From Achromobacter marplatensis (GTDB lineage Bacteria; Pseudomonadota; Gammaproteobacteria; Burkholderiales; Burkholderiaceae_B), in contig NZ_NJIG01000025.1 of the NCBI RefSeq assembly GCF_002209535.1, positions 1-64,000 of the forward strand: a stretch of 64,000 nt of DNA, written 5' to 3'. A program made the position numbers and the translations under genes. Below, piece after piece: positions 60,688 to 64,000 of the stretch (position 1 is the first letter of the stretch; each line of letters starts with the position of its first letter). The notes beneath the pieces were generated by a model, which saw only the letters and a program-made list of their open reading frames with translations, did no database searches and had not been told where the DNA came from.

Positions 60688-62133
60688 ATGACCTCGACCA
60701 CCCTGCCTTCCCCTTGCGCCCCCCGGGCCCCCGACGCCCCTGCGCTCAGCCCGCTGGGCCTGGCCGTGCTGCTGTCGGGCGGCTTTATCACGATCTTCGA
60801 CCTGTTCGTGGTGAACGTCGCCATCCCAAGCATGCAGACCACGTTGTCGGCCAGCTTTGCGCAGATCAACTTCATCATCGTCGCCTACGAATTGGCGTAT
60901 GGCGTGCTGCTGATCGCCGGCAGCCGCTTGGGCGACCGCCACGGGCGCCGCCGCTTGTTCATGCTGGGCATGGCCGGCTTTGCGTTGGCGTCCGCGCTTT
61001 GCGGGCTGGCTCCCACGGCCGATACGCTGATCGGCGCGCGCATCTTGCAAGGGATCGCGGCCGCCATGTTGTTCCCGCAGGTGTATGCGCTGATCCGCGT
61101 CAGCTACGAAGGCCATGCGCGGCGGCGCGCGTTCGGTTTGATGGGCATGACGCTGGGGCTGGCGGCCATCGCCGGGCAGGTGCTGGGCGGCTGGATCGTG
61201 CATGCGGACGTGTTCGGCCTGGCGTGGCGCACCATCTTCCTGATCAACGTGCCGCTGGGCCTGTTGGCGTGGCGCTTGGCTCGCCACATTCCCGAGTCCC
61301 GCGAGGCGTCGGCCGCGGCAATGGACTGGCCCGGCGCGGCAATGGTGGGCACGGGGTTGGCCTTGCTGTTGCTGGCATTGATCGAAGGACCGGCGCGGCA
61401 GTGGCCGATCTGGACAATCGCTTGCGGTGGCGCATCGGCCGTATTGCTGGCGCTGTTCGTGCGCATGCAGCGCCGCGTGCGGGCCAACGGCGGCGCGCCG
61501 CTGGTCGATCTGGCTTTGCTGGCGCAACCGCGCTTTGCGGCCGGCTGCCTGCTGGTGATGTTTGTCTTCTCGACCGCCAGCGCGATGTTCCTGTGCTATG
61601 CCCTGCTGGTGCAGACCGGCTTCGGCCTGGATGCGCTGACCGCTGGCCTGATTTTCGCGCCGGCCAGCGTGGGCTTCGTGGCGGGGTCGATGGTTGCGCC
61701 ACGTTTGGTGGCGCGCTTTGGCACGGGCGCCATCGCGCTGGCGGCGTTGTTGTATGGCGGGGCCACGGCCGCGCTGATGGTGCACGTGGGGAGGGCAGGC
61801 GCGGCCTTGGCGCCGTGGTCGCTGGTGCCGGCGCTGGTCTGGCTGGGCGCGGCGCAAGGCGCGGTCAATACGCCGCTGGTGAATCTGGTGCTGGGCCTGG
61901 TTGAAGACCGCCAGGCCGGCATGGCGGCAGGCGTGGTGTCGGCCTTGCAGCAGGTGGGCGCCGCGTTAGGCGTGTCGGCGGCGGGCATGCTGTTCGGCGG
62001 CGCGCTGCACGCGCATGCCGACGCCAGTGCGCCCGAGCGTTATGCGCAGGCATTCGCGTCGGCCATGCAGTTCAACGTGGCGGCGATTGCGGCGTCGGTC
62101 GTGCTGCTGGGGTGGCTGGGCCGCCGGCACTGA
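60688..62133 (+). CDS. DHA2-type MFS multidrug efflux protein
   Basis: A 481-residue, 14-helix carrier of the DHA2/EmrB-QacA type. The helix 2-3 loop is SRLGDRHGRRRLFM, motif C is in GLAAIAGQVLGGWIV and the first helix holds FDLFVVNVAIPSM, the D1-type signature. It probably expels drugs or toxic compounds by proton antiport. The ATG at 60688 has only a weak ribosome site. It is divergent from the XRE-MmyB regulator and converges with proC. Confidence 0.87.
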   Translation: MTSTTLPSPCAPRAPDAPALSPLGLAVLLSGGFITIFDLFVVNVAIPSMQTTLSASFAQINFIIVAYELAYGVLLIAGSRLGDRHGRRRLFMLGMAGFALASALCGLAPTADTLIGARILQGIAAAMLFPQVYALIRVSYEGHARRRAFGLMGMTLGLAAIAGQVLGGWIVHADVFGLAWRTIFLINVPLGLLAWRLARHIPESREASAAAMDWPGAAMVGTGLALLLLALIEGPARQWPIWTIACGGASAVLLALFVRMQRRVRANGGAPLVDLALLAQPRFAAGCLLVMFVFSTASAMFLCYALLVQTGFGLDALTAGLIFAPASVGFVAGSMVAPRLVARFGTGAIALAALLYGGATAALMVHVGRAGAALAPWSLVPALVWLGAAQGAVNTPLVNLVLGLVEDRQAGMAAGVVSALQQVGAALGVSAAGMLFGGALHAHADASAPERYAQAFASAMQFNVAAIAASVVLLGWLGRRH

Positions 62134-62172
62134 ATCGACGCACATCAGCGAGGCACCGGCGCGCGGGCTGGA

Positions 62173-62979
62173 CTATCCCGCCGACAGTTCGCGTGCGCGC
62201 TGTTCGGCCTTGTGCGCCGCCTGCGTGATCGCGTCTGCGACACCGGCCTCGCGCATATGCGACAACGCGGCGTAGGTGGTGCCGCCCTTGGAGGTGACGC
62301 GGTCCTGCAGTTCCGTCAGCGGCACGTCCTCGCTGGCGGCCAACCCTGCCGCGCCGCGAAACGCGGACACGGCCAGCCGGCGCGCATCGGTCGCGGAAAA
62401 GCCCAGCTCCACCGCGCCTTTTTCCAAGGCGGCCATGAAGTAGAAGACGTAGCCCGGACCGCTTCCCGTCACCGCGGTCACCGCGTCGATCATGGCTTCG
62501 CTGTCTACCCAGATACGTTCGCCCACCGCGGCGAACAAGGCATCCACCTGGCCGCGTTCTGCGTCGCTGCAGGCCGGCGTGGCGTAAAGCCCCGTCATGC
62601 CCAGCCCTACCTTTGCAGGCGTGTTCGGCATGGCGCGCACGATGCGCGCATGGCCGCCCAGCCATTCCGATAGCGATGCCAGTTCAACCCCCGCGGCGAT
62701 GCTGACCACGGTGGCCGCTGCCGACAGATGCTGATGCACCTGGCCGCAAGCCTCGCGCAAAGCCTGCGGCTTGGTGGCCAGCACGCACAACGCCGCATCG
62801 GCGATTTCCGGACCGACGCTTTCGCGGCAGTTCAGGCCGCGCGCGAACAGCGCGTCGCGCGTCGGCGCATAGGGCTCGATCACCAGGAAGTCGGACAGTT
62901 CGCGGCCCTGGCGCAGCAGGCCGTCGATGATGGCGGAGGCCATGTTGCCGCCGCCGATGAAAACGATCTTTTCTCGCAT
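62173..62979 (-). CDS. proC: Pyrroline-5-carboxylate reductase
   Basis: A 268-residue enzyme for the last step of proline synthesis, reducing pyrroline-5-carboxylate with NAD(P)H in the cytoplasm. The Rossmann loop is FIGGGNMASAII (about 7-18), and the C-terminal signature SGPGYVFYFMAAL...AVELGFSATDARRLA and LQDRVTSKGGTTYAAL is the standard P5CR pattern. The start at 62979 gives MREKIVFIGGGNM; a frame extending to 63189 is part of the next gene's antisense. It lies 37 bp downstream of an alpha-hydroxy-acid dehydrogenase gene. Confidence 0.95.
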   Translation of the reverse strand: MREKIVFIGGGNMASAIIDGLLRQGRELSDFLVIEPYAPTRDALFARGLNCRESVGPEIADAALCVLATKPQALREACGQVHQHLSAAATVVSIAAGVELASLSEWLGGHARIVRAMPNTPAKVGLGMTGLYATPACSDAERGQVDALFAAVGERIWVDSEAMIDAVTAVTGSGPGYVFYFMAALEKGAVELGFSATDARRLAVSAFRGAAGLAASEDVPLTELQDRVTSKGGTTYAALSHMREAGVADAITQAAHKAEQRARELSAG

Positions 62980-63016
62980 GTTGCTGAGCTTCCAAAAAAA
63001 AGGTGGCAAGTCGGGT

Positions 63017-64000
63017 TCAGCGCTTTCGCACCGCTGCGGCGTCCAACGCGCCGATGCGGTTACGTCCCAGCAGCCTGAGGGTATTGTCGAGCTCGGTGCG
63101 CAGGATGGCCAGGACTTCGTTCGCCCCGGCCGGTCCGCGCCCCGCCAGGCCATACAGCGGCGCACGGCCCAGCAGCACGGCGCGCGCACCCAGCGCCACC
63201 GCCTTGGCGATATCGCTGCCGCGGCGCACGCCGCCGTCCACCAGGATCTCTAGAGACTGCCCGAGTTCCGCGGCGACCTCGGGCAGCACTTCCAGCGGGC
63301 ACGGCGCGCTTTCCAGCTGACGGCCGCCGTGGTTGGACAGCACGATGCCGTCTACGCCGTGCGCCTGGGCGCGCCGCGCGTCGGCCAGGCCCTGGATGCC
63401 CTTGATCACGATGCGGCCGCGCCAGTGGCGGCGCAGCCAGGCCACGTCGTTCCAGCTCAGCGCCAGGTCCATCTGCCGGCTTAGCGCGGAGGCCTGTTCA
63501 GTGATGTTCTCGCGCGCATTGGAGCTGACGGCCAGGTTCTTTAACTGCGGCCCGCCGTGGCGCAGCATTTGCCAGCACCAGCCCGGATGCGCCGCCAGAT
63601 CCAGCAGCAGTTGGCGCGACGGCCGCAGCGGCAGCTTGAATCCATTGCGCTTGTCGTGGTCGCGGTTGCCATGCACCGGTACGTCCACGGTCAGGAACAG
63701 CACGGTGTAGCCGTTCTGCCAGGCGCGGTCCATCAGGTGTTCGGCGATGCGGCGGTCGCGCTGCACATACAGCTGCAGCCACAATTCACCAGGCGTGGCG
63801 GCGCGTACGTCTTCCAGCAACGAGGTCGACGCGGTGGACAACACAAACGGCACACCCGCCTGATGCGCGGCGCGCGCCAGATGCACGTCGGCTTGCGGCC
63901 AGAAGAGGCCATTCAAGCCCGTCGGCCCCACGATGGCGGGCATGGCGGCTGACGCCCCCAGCACCGTGGCGTCCAGGCGGCAATCCGTCACGTCCACCAG
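63017..64000 (-). CDS. FMN-dependent alpha-hydroxy-acid dehydrogenase (L-lactate/mandelate type), partial
   Basis: The C-terminal 327 residues of a TIM-barrel flavoenzyme that oxidises L-lactate, mandelate or similar 2-hydroxy acids; the N-terminus continues beyond the right edge. FMN and substrate residues visible are KGIQGLADARRA (catalytic Lys), LSNHGGRQLE (catalytic His and Arg), EILVDGGVRRGSDIAKA and LGARAVLLGRAPLYGLA. It presumably feeds electrons to the respiratory chain. It precedes proC on the same strand by 37 bp and may share its transcript. Substrate choice cannot be settled from this part. Confidence 0.88.
   Translation of the reverse strand: MVDVTDCRLDATVLGASAAMPAIVGPTGLNGLFWPQADVHLARAAHQAGVPFVLSTASTSLLEDVRAATPGELWLQLYVQRDRRIAEHLMDRAWQNGYTVLFLTVDVPVHGNRDHDKRNGFKLPLRPSRQLLLDLAAHPGWCWQMLRHGGPQLKNLAVSSNARENITEQASALSRQMDLALSWNDVAWLRRHWRGRIVIKGIQGLADARRAQAHGVDGIVLSNHGGRQLESAPCPLEVLPEVAAELGQSLEILVDGGVRRGSDIAKAVALGARAVLLGRAPLYGLAGRGPAGANEVLAILRTELDNTLRLLGRNRIGALDAAAVRKR

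Noticed and set aside
60568..61857. A long upstream extension of the XRE-MmyB frame
   Set aside because: It is the antisense shadow of the DHA2 carrier gene, full of Arg/Gln/His runs, and has no helix-turn-helix or other domain until residue one of the real protein.
1..64000. CRISPR arrays, tRNA, rRNA or riboswitches
   Set aside because: I looked for regularly spaced repeats, cloverleaf-like segments and known leader motifs in the gaps and saw none that could be supported by eye.

Overview
The window is GC-rich, densely coded DNA from a chemoorganotrophic betaproteobacterium. A BpsR/NicR-type regulator beside a nicotinate catabolic island, many orphan solute-binding proteins, numerous LysR regulators and the overall gene style point to Alcaligenaceae (Achromobacter or Bordetella). 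The genus is an inference and was not tested by any search.

Left third (1-16 kb): an aerobic nicotinate degradation island. A 321-bp regulatory gap (6658-6978) holding three perfect inverted repeats separates two operons. The leftward one is nicC, nicA, a nicB-like gene and a NiaP-like transporter. The rightward one is nicE, nicD, nicX, nicF and a separate molybdopterin subunit. Together they encode nicotinate -> 6-hydroxynicotinate -> 2,5-dihydroxypyridine -> N-formylmaleamate -> maleamate -> maleate -> fumarate. Two things are unusual. The MarR-type repressor gene (nicR/bpsR) survives only as a 3' part abutting the end of an IS3-family element. The nicB-like protein has a degenerate molybdopterin half lacking the catalytic Glu, fused to a triheme cytochrome c, while the intact molybdenum subunit is encoded 8 kb away. 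A second leftward operon (amidohydrolase, MFS, GAF protein) with a divergent LysR gene follows.

Middle (16-37 kb): an orphan amino-acid-binding protein; a UvrD-like helicase ending in a DUF5710 domain; a FitAB/VapBC toxin-antitoxin pair with a perfect 13-bp inverted-repeat operator; a small parvulin; a 180-bp REP-like palindrome; a sugar kinase plus ABC transporter operon; a YegP protein; a BKACE / ABC-binding-protein / SDR operon; a DUF1254 lipoprotein; a ureidoglycolate-lyase-like gene translationally coupled to an orphan integrase-arm domain; a cupin; an MFS carrier; and an orphan membrane histidine kinase.

Right part (37-64 kb): two adjacent, very large exported WG-repeat proteins; an isocitrate-lyase-superfamily gene divergent from a LysR gene; a YqjI-like His-rich PadR regulator with its siderophore-interacting ferric reductase; a BTAD/TolB-like/TPR regulator divergent from a methyltransferase; a second DUF1254 protein with an AraC regulator, an outer-membrane barrel and a class A acid phosphatase, this block being flanked by inverted copies of a degenerate 88-bp segment; small exported and immunity-like proteins; a diguanylate cyclase; an XRE-MmyB regulator divergent from a DHA2 efflux carrier; proC; and a truncated FMN-dependent alpha-hydroxy-acid dehydrogenase at the right edge. 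I saw no tRNA, rRNA or CRISPR array.
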